Shown piece by piece: positions 1 to 11,002 of a stretch of 64,000 nt of DNA. The stretch is from Euwallacea fornicatus. Taxonomy: Eukaryota > Arthropoda > Insecta > Coleoptera > Curculionidae. The notes under the pieces were generated by a model. That model had not been told where the DNA came from. It did no database searches and worked only from the letters and a program-made list of their open reading frames with translations. The translations under genes were made by a program, and so were the position numbers. Positions within the stretch are counted from its first letter, which is position 1, and every line of letters starts with the position of its first letter. Location: the NCBI RefSeq assembly GCF_040115645.1, contig NC_089568.1:1860001-1924000 (forward strand), written 5' to 3'.

Positions 1-200
1 ACGGTAATCAGTTTAGGAATCCGGGCAATGGACGGCAACAAAAATTTACTGACCTGCGAGTAAACAAGTTGAATTTTTTTCATTTTCGAATCAATCGCAG
101 AAGTGTTATTCGGGACTCAGTTCTCCAAAGAACTTTGCCATTTTTCAAAAAATCACACTTCCAGACGTTGTCAAAGATTTTCAGCACTTGTAAAAAATCA

Positions 201-1162
201 CAGGGTGCCCCATAATTGGGTGGCAGCCCTTAAACAGCCCAATCGCCGAGCAAAAGTAGCATTACATTGGTAAATAAACATGTCCTGCACCGCTCCCTAC
301 CAGAGGTACCTTGCCGTTGGCCCAGACAGATAGTTTCTGCTAAATAACCCCTGAATTACTCAACGTAGATGTATGAAATTTTTGTATTCTCACAACTTTG
401 ACATGCCCAATCCAAATATCTTATCAAAGTGGTTAAATTTGAATAATTAACCTGCCATTAAGAGGATTTGGGTTACAAATGCAGACATATTTTTTAGGGG
501 ACGCAAATTGTAAATTTTTTGTTAAAAATATACAAAGTCAGTGCTTTCTCATTCAAAAAATGAACTCTTAAATAATATCTTTAACCGTCATCGTTTTTGA
601 GAAAAATCTAATTTAGCGGTCTGCATAGGTTTTATATTATTTTCAGCATAACACTGAAATGGGCTTTAAAACAAAAAAAAATAGTTGTTTAATATTGGAC
701 AGTTCAATGTTTTTAGTAATTAATTAAGTAACCTTTAGTCGTGAAAATGTGACTTGGTGTGAATTACGGAAAACAGCGACAGAGATTCAAGGGTAGTTTT
801 TTCGAGTAGAACGCCCTAGGTGTACATTATTTGAGCAAAAAATGTAAAATACACATCCACTAAAAAATAGGGCTGCTTTTGTAACCCAAACCCTCTCAAT
901 GACAGGGCCATGATTCAGATTTAACCGCACAGATAAGATATTTGGATCGAGCACGTCAAAATGGAAAATAACAAAATTTCATATATTTATGTTAAATAAT
1001 TTAAAAGTTATTTACCAAAAACCATCCTAGTAGCGCCACCTTCAAAGGGCCGCATTTCGGCTAAAGGGCGTTTCATAACATACCTTTATTTACCCGTTTG
1101 ATATTATATTCGCACGTAGATTACGCTGTTCAAGGATTGCAACTTAATTATGGAACACCTTG
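201..1162. mobile_element. Large foldback (palindromic) MITE of ITm type
   Basis: The two halves are long imperfect inverted repeats. The left arm (201 to about 620) begins CAGGGTGCCCCATAATT. The right arm (about 770-1162), read in reverse complement, begins CAAGGTGTTCCATAATT. The arms stay alignable with indels for roughly 400 bp, for example ATCCAAATATCTTATC near 411 and its mirror near 933-948. The right end is followed by TA (1163-1164); the left end is preceded by CA, a probable decayed TA. I see no transposase in the short central spacer. Known of such elements: they are non-autonomous derivatives moved by a mariner-type transposase. The parent family is not evident in this window. Confidence 0.75.
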
Positions 1163-1164
1163 TA

Positions 1165-4100
1165 AGTATTAAAAATTACGATTAGTCGTCTGGATGTGGT
1201 CGATGATAAAACTAGAACCAGCTACGGTTTGGTGGTAAGGATAGTAAGCGGGGTCTCAGAGTGCAAGCGGTCAATAATGCGACATTAGTCAAATACGACC
1301 GTTCTCTAATTTTTGAACGGTCGAACAAGGCCGTTAGTCGGCGAGTCATCTCGTTAAAGAAAAAAATTCCTGGAAGTTTTTGACGTTTCCTGATAATAAA
1401 GTTAGCAACTTCCGCTTGAAAAACACCTTCTTCGTACATAATTCAAATAACAATAACGCACATTCAACAATTTAGCCGCATGAGAGCCCTCTTCCAGAAA
1501 TCTGGATAAAATCTTTTCACACATCCAGTCCCGTACCATTTTTCATCTTAAATCTCGCATAATCCTGCCGAGGTGCGGATGGATTCGTGCGACAGCTGCA
1601 GGAAACGTATAACGGACGTCGCCAGTAACGCCATCTGTAATAGTTACGCGCTTTGGTGAGAATAACGTGAATAAGCTTAAGTTTAGTCTAATGGAAACTT
1701 ACGGGTCTTCATTCACATATTCCACTAGGAAATTGTTCTAAAATTGATAGAGTGGCTTTAGCAATTGCGAGTGAAGGCAACTTTTGTAGGAATGTGCTTT
1801 TAAAGGAATTTGACGACAGTACCTTCATCTAACTTTTTATTTGTTATTCATGCGATTCTGCTCCTACTAGAACGTCGCTGGGTATAAAAGAGGTACCGAT
1901 TTAATGAAAAAGGCTTAATGAAGTTCTTAATCTCCAAACTGACATTCGTGCTCCCCTTTTCTGGCCATGGTACCAAGTTCGGTGGTGTTCCCACGTGTCC
2001 CGGTCGTTCAACTTTCGGCTCAAAAATTAGTCTACATGAGGCACGATTCAAACTTCGCGTAGCGATCATTTTTCTTATTTATTCTTATCTACATGATATG
2101 GGATTCGTATGTCAAAGTAATTCAGTGAAATTTGCAAATGTCGAATGACGGAAAGTGTAGTTGCTTATGACAGTATATGGTCGTTGGTTTGCTTGTGGAT
2201 ATATTAAAAAGAGTCGCAATAATCGTAATGTAAGAATAGTTTGTTATACAGTGGGGCCCTGTTGTGAAGACTTTTTTGCAACTCGAAGGCAAAAATCCCA
2301 AAAATGCTTTTTGGGAGCGTTACTCGAATTTCGCCCTAAGATAATAATTAGTCTAATTATCAGCCCTAAAACAGATTGCTGACCTAAATCAATAAATAAT
2401 CACATAGGGTAAATTTATACAACAAATTACACAGTCCTGCAATAAATAAATAAATAAATAAGCTTTACGCATAAATGGGTCTTAACGGCTTGTTTACATT
2501 TACGTTTTCATGGGGGAAACAATGAGTGCACGACTGGCGGCTTTTCATTTTGAGTAACAAAATTGATTCTTCCAACGTTCCTACGTAAAAAAGATGTAAA
2601 AATTGCGAGGGACAGTCCGGATTGTTTTTCTGGTTTGTCGAAAGCCGACCTTATGGGCTTTATAAGCATAGTTTAGAAATTTCCTTTAATATTTTTGCAT
2701 TTAAATTTTAAAAATATACAGTTATGTGCAATGCACTGACAACTGTTGTACTACAAAACGCTCTTAAATCCTCAAAAGGTAAAAAAAAACATCAAAAGGC
2801 ACTTAAAAAAGTAGCACTTAAAGACAGGCGCTTTATTTGAACGCTTAGCTTAAACGTGCTTCACTATTTTTTAACGAGAGTCAGAAAACTTAAATATTTT
2901 TAAATTCTTGACAATTTCCAATTACTTATTTTAGCGATTGAATCAGGTTTGTTCAATTTAATATAAATTGCGCATTATTCTCCAAGAGAGGTTCCACGGA
3001 GGATAATGTCTTTAATGAACAATTTTCTTAGAGGAGCATTTAAATTATTACCTACTTATCGACGAGGATAGTAATTTTATCGGTTATTATTTTATCCTTT
3101 TCAGCAATTAATTCCCTTAAGGCCAAGTTGTCACGGTTCGAAGGTCTGATCAGATAAGTCGGCCTGAAATCCAGCGCAACAGAGCGTTTCCTACGTACAC
3201 GACGTAAATTGAAGGAGATTGGCTTAGAATGAGAAAAAAGTTCCTTTAAACATATGTGTACGTCCAGATTCGCTTCATTTCCCAATTGTAGGGTGCGAAA
3301 TACCTCTGGCCTTTTCGACAGGCTTCGGCAAGCGCTTAGGAGAAGATTAGATTCATGTTTCGTAGGTGGTGAATCTATTTGTTATTTTGACTGAAAAAAT
3401 AGACGTCTAAATTTACGCCGCATATTCAGGAAACGCCCTATATAGTATGATTGCGCCCAATTTCATTCTCTGTTTATCTACAATAATAAATTTCAAGCAA
3501 TGTAATGCCCGCAAAGCAGATTAGCTTGCAAATTACCATTTCGTAATTTTATTACTTCCTTCATATTCATTGTGCCTACTACTAAGTAAACGCTAAAAAT
3601 TTCGAACTTAAATTAATATTTAATCCCAGCATTTACTTTTTACTGTGTAGGTAATGGATTTATACATTTATTCATAGAACACTGGTATCACTATTGATTT
3701 TTGGCGAAGATTTATTGGTGCACTTCAAACTTAAATACTTCCAATCTCATACCTACCGTCAAATTTATTGGGCTTAGGATCATAACATCTCTCACACGTA
3801 ATCTCATTAGGATATTATATTAATTAGAAAAGGAAACTCTTAATTAAAACCGGAGCAAATTTCACGAGCCTTTTGTCCGTAAAACGATTAAACTGTCATT
3901 ATAAATAATCCTTTGGGATTACACCCGAGTGAACAGGTGTGAATCCGACCTTAGTTCCGGATTTGGGGGATGGGCCGTACATTTCCCACTTATACGTATA
4001 ACTCTAAAAAATATTGAGCATTTTATATTGTCGGATAGTTCACGTCAGCTCTAATTTTATCCGAATTTCAAGTTCAAGACTTACAGTTAAATCTAGACCA

Positions 4101-5346
4101 AATACCTTGATCCTATTCCTCAATGGCAAATAACTCAATTACAAACTAATTTAATAGCTGTCAACATTCCAGTACCTGTACAACAGTAATAGAAGCTATT
4201 AGTCACTACCAAATTTGCAGTGTGAGCTTTAATGTACTCGACAACACAATAGAGCTATTTCACTCACATAACTTTCATTGGAAACCGTAACTATAAGTTC
4301 GAATGCACTCTACATTATTATCTGCTTTGTTGAAATATCTAGCATAACGTAATGTGTGTTATAGCAAAAATTCTAAAGTGAATAGGGAAGATTTGTGATC
4401 AGTATTTTCACATCTCTTTGTGGGAAGATGATGGTTTAAGTTATCCAGTTGAGAGTAACCTCCTGGTGTATCCAAAATTTATGACGTATGCAAAATGATT
4501 TAAGTAGCAACGCTAAAATATTGACTGCAAAACTTTGAAATTTTTTTTTGCTGTCATGGTTTCGGAACCAATCAGTTTTATGGACGAACCCCGTAACGGT
4601 GCCGTCGTTCATTAAATCCGGACATCTCCAAAGCGTGCGAAACCAAAATGTAAAAATGAACCGTTGAAATTCTGAAGTGTTGCCCAACCGCAATTAAGCT
4701 CCAAGATGTGATATAGTACCTGTCCACATTAGCATGATCCAGGCTTAGCCCACATTTATTTCAGCAACAATAACAGTAATATATGGCACCCAACCGAGGC
4801 ACACGTTGTATATTTTCCAGCCGTTGCTGTCGCAAAAATCCTCACCTCTTCAGGATTATATGAGCTTTACGTGAAAAATTACACGTAAACGGACGTGTGG
4901 AAAGATTTTATCTCTCGGAGACTTTGGGGCCATGTTACCGAAGACACTTTCCATATAGGAAATGGGGTTCAAGGTAAAATTGACTTGGATAGTGCTTTTC
5001 TTTTAGTATCAGATTTATCTGGAGGTTAATGTGTTCGTATTTCCTTTGCTCGATTTGGTCCATGATTTTAAATTAACTGTAGCTCAGGCACAAAGAATAA
5101 GTCAACAGAGTGTACTAGATGGAAACGACCCTCTCAACGAGATCAAATTGGATACTCTCAACATAATTAGAATATTAAGAATATTGCCGCAATGTCATGG
5201 CAAAATAGATATATAAATTCAATTTTAAGGTGTATTTTATTGCAAGATCTATGCCATCACATATTCGCCACGACGTTTTCAGGTCATTCCTGAAGAGAAC
5301 TAGACGGGAACAGCAGACTATTGGAAATGCTTCGGCGATTATCCTA
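1165..5346. other. Intergenic AT-rich DNA, no gene recognised
   Basis: No reading frame here resembles a known protein; the longest ones are short and of AT-driven composition. A run of AATA units lies at about 2443-2461. A small inverted repeat (GGATTACACC ... GGTGTGAATCC) lies near 3917-3947. The sequence at 4436-4693 is open on the minus strand for 85 codons but I do not recognise it. Confidence 0.6.
2443..2461. repeat. (AATA)n microsatellite
   Basis: About five tandem AATA units, ending at AAG. Confidence 0.8.
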
Positions 5347-6159
5347 CAAGGGGTATCAAATCTAAACGGTACTGATTTTTTCTTAAATTACGGAGTGATT
5401 CGTTAAAGTAACTCATGCGCAGATGGCCTGTAAAGTTTCGGAATAGGAGATAATCAACCGCAATTCGCTCGTTTGCCTTTAGTAAGCAAAGAAGCCATGA
5501 GCGAGTCAGAAGTGGATGTCTCCGTGGAGGAACGAATAATAATGAAATTTTTGGGCAAAGAAGGGGTGACTCCAACCGAAATTTTGCGACGATTACAGGT
5601 ACAGTTCGGGGATAACACCCTTGGATTTGCGTGGCACAAAGAATTTTTTTGAGGGCGTGAAAAGGTCGAGAACGAGAGCCATCTTCGCCGTGCAAAGACA
5701 AGCCTCACCGAAGCCAACATTGAGGCGGTCAGAGATCTTACGGAGGGAAATCGGCGCATAATTCTTTAGGAAATCCTTGAGGAAATGAACATTAGTTACA
5801 GACGTGTCCACCGAATCGTGACAAATGACTAGAAAATGTACAGTGTTCGCTGGATAGGTTCCCCGCCTATTATTAAAGGGTCGGATGCATTAGGCTGGGA
5901 AATGTTGGAACATCCACCATACAGTCCTGGCTTGTCCCCTAGTGACTTCCATCTTTTTGGATCTCTCAAAGAATCGCTTGGGGGCCAACGTTTCGACAAC
6001 AACGACGTGGTCGAAGCTTTTGTGCTCCAATGGCTACAGAAACGTCCGAAGAGTTCCTATGATAACGGAATAAAGAAGCTCCCAGTCCGATGGGAAAAGT
6101 GCATTTCTAGGGCGGGAGACTATGTGCAAAAAGTAATATACGTTTCTCACTTTAATTAA
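5347..6159 (+). pseudogene. Mariner-like transposase, internally deleted remnant
   Basis: The N-terminal part starts at an ATG at 5493 (MSESEVDVSVEERI) and continues with a helix-turn-helix-like segment (EILRRLQVQFGDNTLGFAWH), typical of mariner/SETMAR-type transposases. It is broken by stops after HKEFF and before EILEEMN. The frame then passes, with almost no gap at about 5835, into the C-terminal part, including HPPYSPGLSPSDFHLFGSLK, where the third catalytic Asp (PSDF) is kept. About 150 residues carrying the first two catalytic aspartates are missing, so this copy cannot encode an active enzyme. A possible left end is CAAGGGGTATC at 5347 after TA (5345-5346). I could not find the right terminal repeat. 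Identification of the two protein halves is firm; the element ends are tentative. Confidence 0.8.
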
Positions 6160-6240
6160 ATGAAGTCGGAATTTGTTACGAAACGAATTTCGCTTATATT
6201 TTTCACACCATCGTATTTTTAAGCAATTTTGAAGAAAATA

Positions 6241-6635
6241 CAGGGCTGGGCGAAAATCCGGAATAAAATTAATATCTTATGAAAGGGTCCGTTAAAAAAA
6301 ACGTTTAAACACGTAAATTGATTTTGAGATGTACGTTTTTTTGGTAATAAAATGAAATATTTTCCTTTATCCCCTTAGTTGCGACCCTACTCAACTTTTT
6401 TTTTTTAATGGAAACTTATATCGTGTGTGGGCCCGTTGAAAAGCTCGTGAAAATGGAATCTCACCAAACCCTTTTTTTCTTCCTGTGGCTTTGTGGTTAT
6501 TAGGAAATAAGAAAAGCCCTTTTAAAAACAAACAAATTACGAATACATTTTTAGTCCTATCTACAAGTTATTTAACGTAGCAGACGCTGATAATGTTCAC
6601 TCTCTACTTGGCATTTTACCAGAAAACGGTAAAAC
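6241..6635. repeat. Left terminal inverted repeat of the 6241-8944 element
   Basis: Mirrors about 8550-8944. Its inner 60-80 bp (from about 6556) match, in antisense, the codons for the transposase C-terminus near 8550-8618. The inner edge is approximate because similarity fades. Confidence 0.8.
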
Positions 6636-7104
6636 CCACTAAAACCCGAAGACAACGAATTTGAACACGCATGCGCTGATACACTGCGCATGCTCAAGTG
6701 TAAATGATCGTTCGCACACGCTCGCGTTGTATCCTTCTATGCGCGAACAGTCGCAAGCGCTATCTAGCTGCTGTCGGTCTCGAGTCCACGTGCAAAAGAA
6801 TTAATTGCGTCATGAATGCTTAGTTTATAGGAGATGATTGATGGTGCCGCACATTGTCCAGCGTGAACATAAGATTGTGTTAAAAAGGAGTTTCCTTTAG
6901 CCTTGGAGTGGGGTAATGATACAGCTTTGATGTTTTACAAGAATATACATATATGGGTACAATCATTGTCGTAACGTTTTTAATTTGATCGTAATTAATG
7001 TCTGAAATTAAATTATCTTGTCTATTGTCAAAAATTGACGTTTTTACCGCCGACGATGTTTATGTTTTCGAATTTCCTTTTTTTAAATTAAAGTATACAT
7101 AACA

Positions 7105-7269
7105 ATGAACGCGGCCGCTGTTGTTTTATCGTCCATTGTTAATTCACCTCATGTTTGCCAACAAGTGTATGAGCCCGTTCGTCGGAAAAGAAATTTTAAT
7201 TTGAAGGGTTTTCGCAAACGCAAACGAATATTGTGTGCGTATGCCCAGAACATACGTGATCAAATCTAA
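7105..7269 (+). CDS. Possible 54-codon reading frame inside the ITm element
   Basis: An ATG in a good insect start context (AACAATGAAC) opens a 54-residue frame ending at TAA 7267-7269. The peptide starts MNAAAVVLSSIVNSPHVCQQ and ends in a strongly basic stretch (VRRKRNFNLKGFRKRKR) that resembles a nuclear localisation signal. It is less AT-driven in composition than most short frames here. It lies downstream of a CpG-rich segment (about 6660-6790) and upstream of the transposase, in a part of the element with no counterpart in ordinary ITm transposons. I do not recognise the peptide. It could be an exon captured from the host, an accessory frame of the element, or chance. Confidence 0.35.
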   Translation: MNAAAVVLSSIVNSPHVCQQVYEPVRRKRNFNLKGFRKRKRILCAYAQNIRDQI

Positions 7270-7522
7270 ACTCACTTCAATGTCGACATGCCGTCTTTAA
7301 TTCAGAATGAATTTTTATTTCACATTGACAATACAAATGAACAAGGAAAGTGGTATTCGGCATATCAACATATCTTTCAAAAAGCGAAAAAAACTACTTC
7401 CTATTTGTGCCAAATTTTTTCCATCAATAAAAAATTGTTTTTTTTATTTAATTTTAAACTTTTGACATTTTTGCGTAAAATTGAATTGAAACGTCCAATT
7501 TATTAATTTCTATACTCTCAAA

Positions 7523-8617
7523 GTGTTCTCTTTGAATTTTCTAAAAAAAACGGTATTGTCGGAAAGGCAGCGCATCGAAGTCTCGATATTGCTGGGATGT
7601 GAGGATAGAATGCGTAGTCAAAGTGAAGTGTGGACGCTGTCTGAAACCAAAAATTCGGAAAAAAATTCCAGATTATTGTTAGTGAAATATTTAACAATGA
7701 AGTACCTGTACGATGAAGGGCTGGTTTAGAAGTAACTGTCCTAGTATCTCAGATAACGATAAAAAATTGGACATTGCCTTACCTCTGCAGGAAGATCTGC
7801 ATCTATCAATAGTTTCATTGGTTCCAAAACATGTTGCGTCTAACCGAATGAGTGGGAGATTTTTAAATGGAAAAGTACCACCCATGAAAGGTATATTTTG
7901 TCCAAGAAGTTTTGAAAGATGACCGTGACAGGTGGTTGCAATTTCCTGAGAAAAATATGCACGAAATATTGAGTTTCCACTGAACGTATATACTCTTTTC
8001 AAATGACGTTACCTTTTATTTAAATAAATTAGTTAACAAATGCAATTATCGTTTCTAAAATTAGGAAAATTCACATTGGATATTTGAAGCTGCTGCGTAG
8101 CATACATCAGAAAGAAGATGTGTGGGCTGGTATCGTTTAACAACAGAATTTTAGGGCCATTATTTTTTGAAGAAGATCAACAGCTCAACACTATTTAGAC
8201 TGTTTAAGTTTCGAATTTGTGCCTGCTCTAGCTATTATGTTTCCCAATGAAGTGGATCTAGATATATCCACTGGAACAATTTGGATTCAACAGGACGGCG
8301 CTCTTCTACATTTTAGTGCGAATGTTAGACGATATCTTGATGAAATATTTGCGGATCGCTGAATTGGACGACGTGGCACAATTGAATGGACACCCAGATC
8401 CTCAGATTTAAAACCATTGAATTACTTTCTCCGAGGATATCTGAAAGATAAGGTTTATCATAATAGACCGGCTGATATTAAAGGTCTGAAAACAAAAATC
8501 AAAGTCGAGTCAAACAGTATACCAGCTAAGGCCATTCGGAATTCCATCGACAGCTTAAACCATCGTCTGGGGGAGTATGCCAACTTGAGGGCGGAGGTCA
8601 TTTTCCGCATCTGTTAG
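7523..8617 (+). pseudogene. ITm transposase, full-length but broken
   Basis: The frame opens near 7523, with LSERQRIEVSILLGC about ten residues in, the start of a helix-turn-helix DNA-binding region. It then shifts frame several times. Around 7990-8010 the first catalytic block reads FSND where the family has FSDE, so the first Asp is lost. A later piece reads NNRILGPLFFEE. The second block, IWIQQDGALLHF near 8277-8312, keeps its Asp. The third, WTPRSSDLKPLNYFLRGYLK near 8388-8447, has LNYF where LDFF is usual, so the third Asp has become Asn. The C-terminus ends within the right terminal repeat. At least two catalytic residues are gone and several stops interrupt the frame, so no active enzyme is expected. 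Confidence 0.85.
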
Positions 8618-8944
8618 GTTAAATGACTTGTGGACAAGACTAAAAGGGTATTTGTACTTTCGTTGTTTTCAAAAGAGGTTTTGTTTATTTACTAATAACT
8701 ATACAACTAAAAGAAAATAACAGAGTTTGGTAACATTCAATTTTTCGTGAGTTTCTTGACGACCACACATACATGTTCCCATTAAAAAAATGGGTTGTAT
8801 TGCAACTAAGGGGTCGAAGGAAAATAATTCGTTTTATTGTCAAAAAACACGTTCAATTCAAAATCAATTAATGTGTTTAAGTGTTTGTTTTAAGTTACTC
8901 GTTGGGAAAATATTAATTCCATTCCGACCTTTCGTTTAGCCCTG
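8550..8944. repeat. Right terminal inverted repeat of the 6241-8944 element
   Basis: Mirrors 6241-6635 and includes the end of the transposase frame (stop at 8615-8617). It ends in AGCCCTG followed by TA. Confidence 0.8.
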
Positions 8945-8946
8945 TA

Positions 8947-9972
8947 TAGGAGTGTTATCAGGCGTTCCTTGTTTCTTTCAATTTCCCTTTCCTCAGTAAT
9001 GTCCGCTAAGGCCGAGAGCATTTACTGCACCTCGGCTTGGTCATATAAAACGACTTTAACCTTTTGCTCGCAAAAATATTTTCAATTCACATTAGTCCCT
9101 TAAATAAATAGACAGGGAGAAAAATAAATAGCCAGCAAAGTACTTGTTAAATAGCAGTTCCGATTGGATTACCCGATTGCCTAATTTTAGTGCCTTCAAT
9201 TTTTATGTGTGAGGACTTTACTACAGTGCCTTCTCCTTCTAATAAAATAAAAAATAATGTAATTCGAATTTCAAAGACAACCCTATGAACAAAGCAAATA
9301 ACCCTAAAGTGTGTGCAAAGAGGTGGAAATTTATTTCCGCCTTTTAGTCCGCTTTCTTGTCCACAAAATGTTCAGTGAATTGTCATGCAATATCGTAACT
9401 CAACAGCTCTTGATACGCAGTAACCGAAACGTTTTCTGACTTATATTGTGGTAATTTAATAAATTGTATAAATATTAAAATCGAGAAATATTTTTTAAAA
9501 ACAATCAAATTCATCTCCTTCGCCAGATGGAAAACTTAAAAGGAAACATGTGGCTTTGCACACAGTGCTTCGATATGCATATGCAGGTCTGTTGTATTAC
9601 GGTTGTTCTGTGGCATTAAATGGAAAACAGGCCAAGAAAAAAAGGAAAGACGTGCTTGATTTTTAATAATTTTTCCCATTAGAAAACGCCAATAGCGAGC
9701 TGATGTGTGTGAGAAAGTTAATAACATTACAAGATTTCATTGATTACTGCCATATCACGCGAGGTTATTTAAGGAAATCCTTCATTCCCAGTAACACTGC
9801 GGGAAATAATTATAAATCAGGAAATCTGAATCAATAACATGTTCGTTTAGAAATTAATTCAATAGACTCCAGGAATTCACTATTATAGGTCTGAAAGCTT
9901 CAAGAGCTACATACTAAATTTAAGTTTTTGGGTGTGAATGCTAATTAATGGTGAATGTATGTTTTACTTATA
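8947..9972. other. Intergenic AT-rich DNA
   Basis: No gene or repeat that I can support. The minus-strand frame at 9536-9727 has no recognisable features. Confidence 0.5.
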
Positions 9973-11002
9973 CAGGGCATTAAGACGAAAAGGACCTACC
10001 CCGGATAATTATTGTGCTGTCTTGATTGGAGGACTTTCCCGAAACGCGTCAATTGATTTTTCTTGGCCCACATTTTTTGCCGCACACTTCATGGCTGAAC
10101 GACCAATCCCCTAAGAGAAAGCGTTGAAACCCTTTCAATTTGACTAGGGAAGAAAGGTCGTGTGACACCTGGTTTTAAAGGTTTTGGAACCCTCTTTACA
10201 ACAGACTATGACAATAGTAATTTCGACGAGTCGTTTTAGCAGAAATTTATACTTTATTTGTCATCTTTGAATTCACTTGCAAGAGAAAAAATAGATTTTG
10301 TTTGGAAATTCTCTACTTATCGTTGCTGGATTTTATCAATTACAATTAAAAAAAGTTACTGAATTTGACATTTTCTACCAGGTAGAACCTAATTTTATTC
10401 ATTGTGAGTTGATTGAAACCACACACAGGGTATTTTCAATTAAAAAACGCGTGGAATTAGTGGATTTTTTTAACTCTAATAGCGAGTGTGCAAGCTCTGC
10501 TGCAAGGCTGCTTTATTGAAATTGGTAAAATCCAGAAGCGATAAATAGGAAATTCACAAACAAAATCTGACTTTTTTACAAGTGATTTTATGATGACAAA
10601 TAAAACGAAAAGTTTCGCAAAAACAATTCGTCAAAATTAGTTCTGTCACTGCCTAATGTGAAGGTTTCCAAGATCATTAAAATCAGGCGTCCCGTGATGA
10701 TTCTTCCCCTATTCAAATTGGAGAAGCTGTGATACCCCCTTTTGGGAGGTTGCTCGTTCAGCCATCAAATGCACGTCAAAATGTATCCGCTAAGAAAAAT
10801 CAACCGCCATATTTTGGGACATTTCTACAAACACGAGTGTATAAATAATGTCCGGTGCGGCTTGTTTTTATTGGGACACCTACGTAACTATGAATTTCCC
10901 TTTCACTGGCTAATTCATACGACCGGACAAATCCAAAATATTCCAGAGAAAATTCGAAAGAAAACGAATTTCAGAACTTACCTTATGAAACTGGATTTAT
11001 AA
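9973..11002 (+). pseudogene. Highly degraded mariner-like transposase remnant
   Basis: A TA followed by CAGGGCATTAAGACG at 9973 looks like a left transposon end. From about 10430 the frame reads FSIKKRVELVDFF, then SECASSAARLLY, resembling the N-terminal helix-turn-helix of mariner-like transposases. Near 10857-10896 the piece CGLFLLGHLRN resembles the DFFLWGHLKN block that contains the third catalytic Asp. The parts in between are scrambled by stops and deletions. I could not find a matching right end, so the extent is uncertain. This is an inference from motif order, not a clean alignment. Confidence 0.45.

Larger units (their letters stand above)
6241..8944 (+). mobile_element. Full-length ITm (mariner-like) transposon with very long TIRs
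   Basis: The element begins CAGGGCT at 6241 and ends AGCCCTG at 8944, with TA target duplications at 6239-6240 and 8945-8946. The terminal inverted repeats are diverged but alignable for nearly 400 bp (about 6241-6635 and 8550-8944). One shared stretch is CCCCTTAGTTGC on the left, mirrored by GCAACTAAGGGG on the right. The right repeat runs through the stop codon into the last codons of the transposase. Between the left repeat and the transposase lies about 880 bp of other sequence. All coding parts are broken, so this is a dead but structurally complete copy. Confidence 0.9.

Noticed and set aside
4436..4693. 85-codon minus-strand frame (MNDGTVTGFVHKTDWF)
   Set aside because: No recognised family. 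A plus-strand reading (VMVSEPISF) hinted at a transposase but no other motif follows.
5339..5811. Overlapping minus-strand frames of 72-120 codons
   Set aside because: They are shadows of the plus-strand mariner N-terminus (MSESEVDVSV...).
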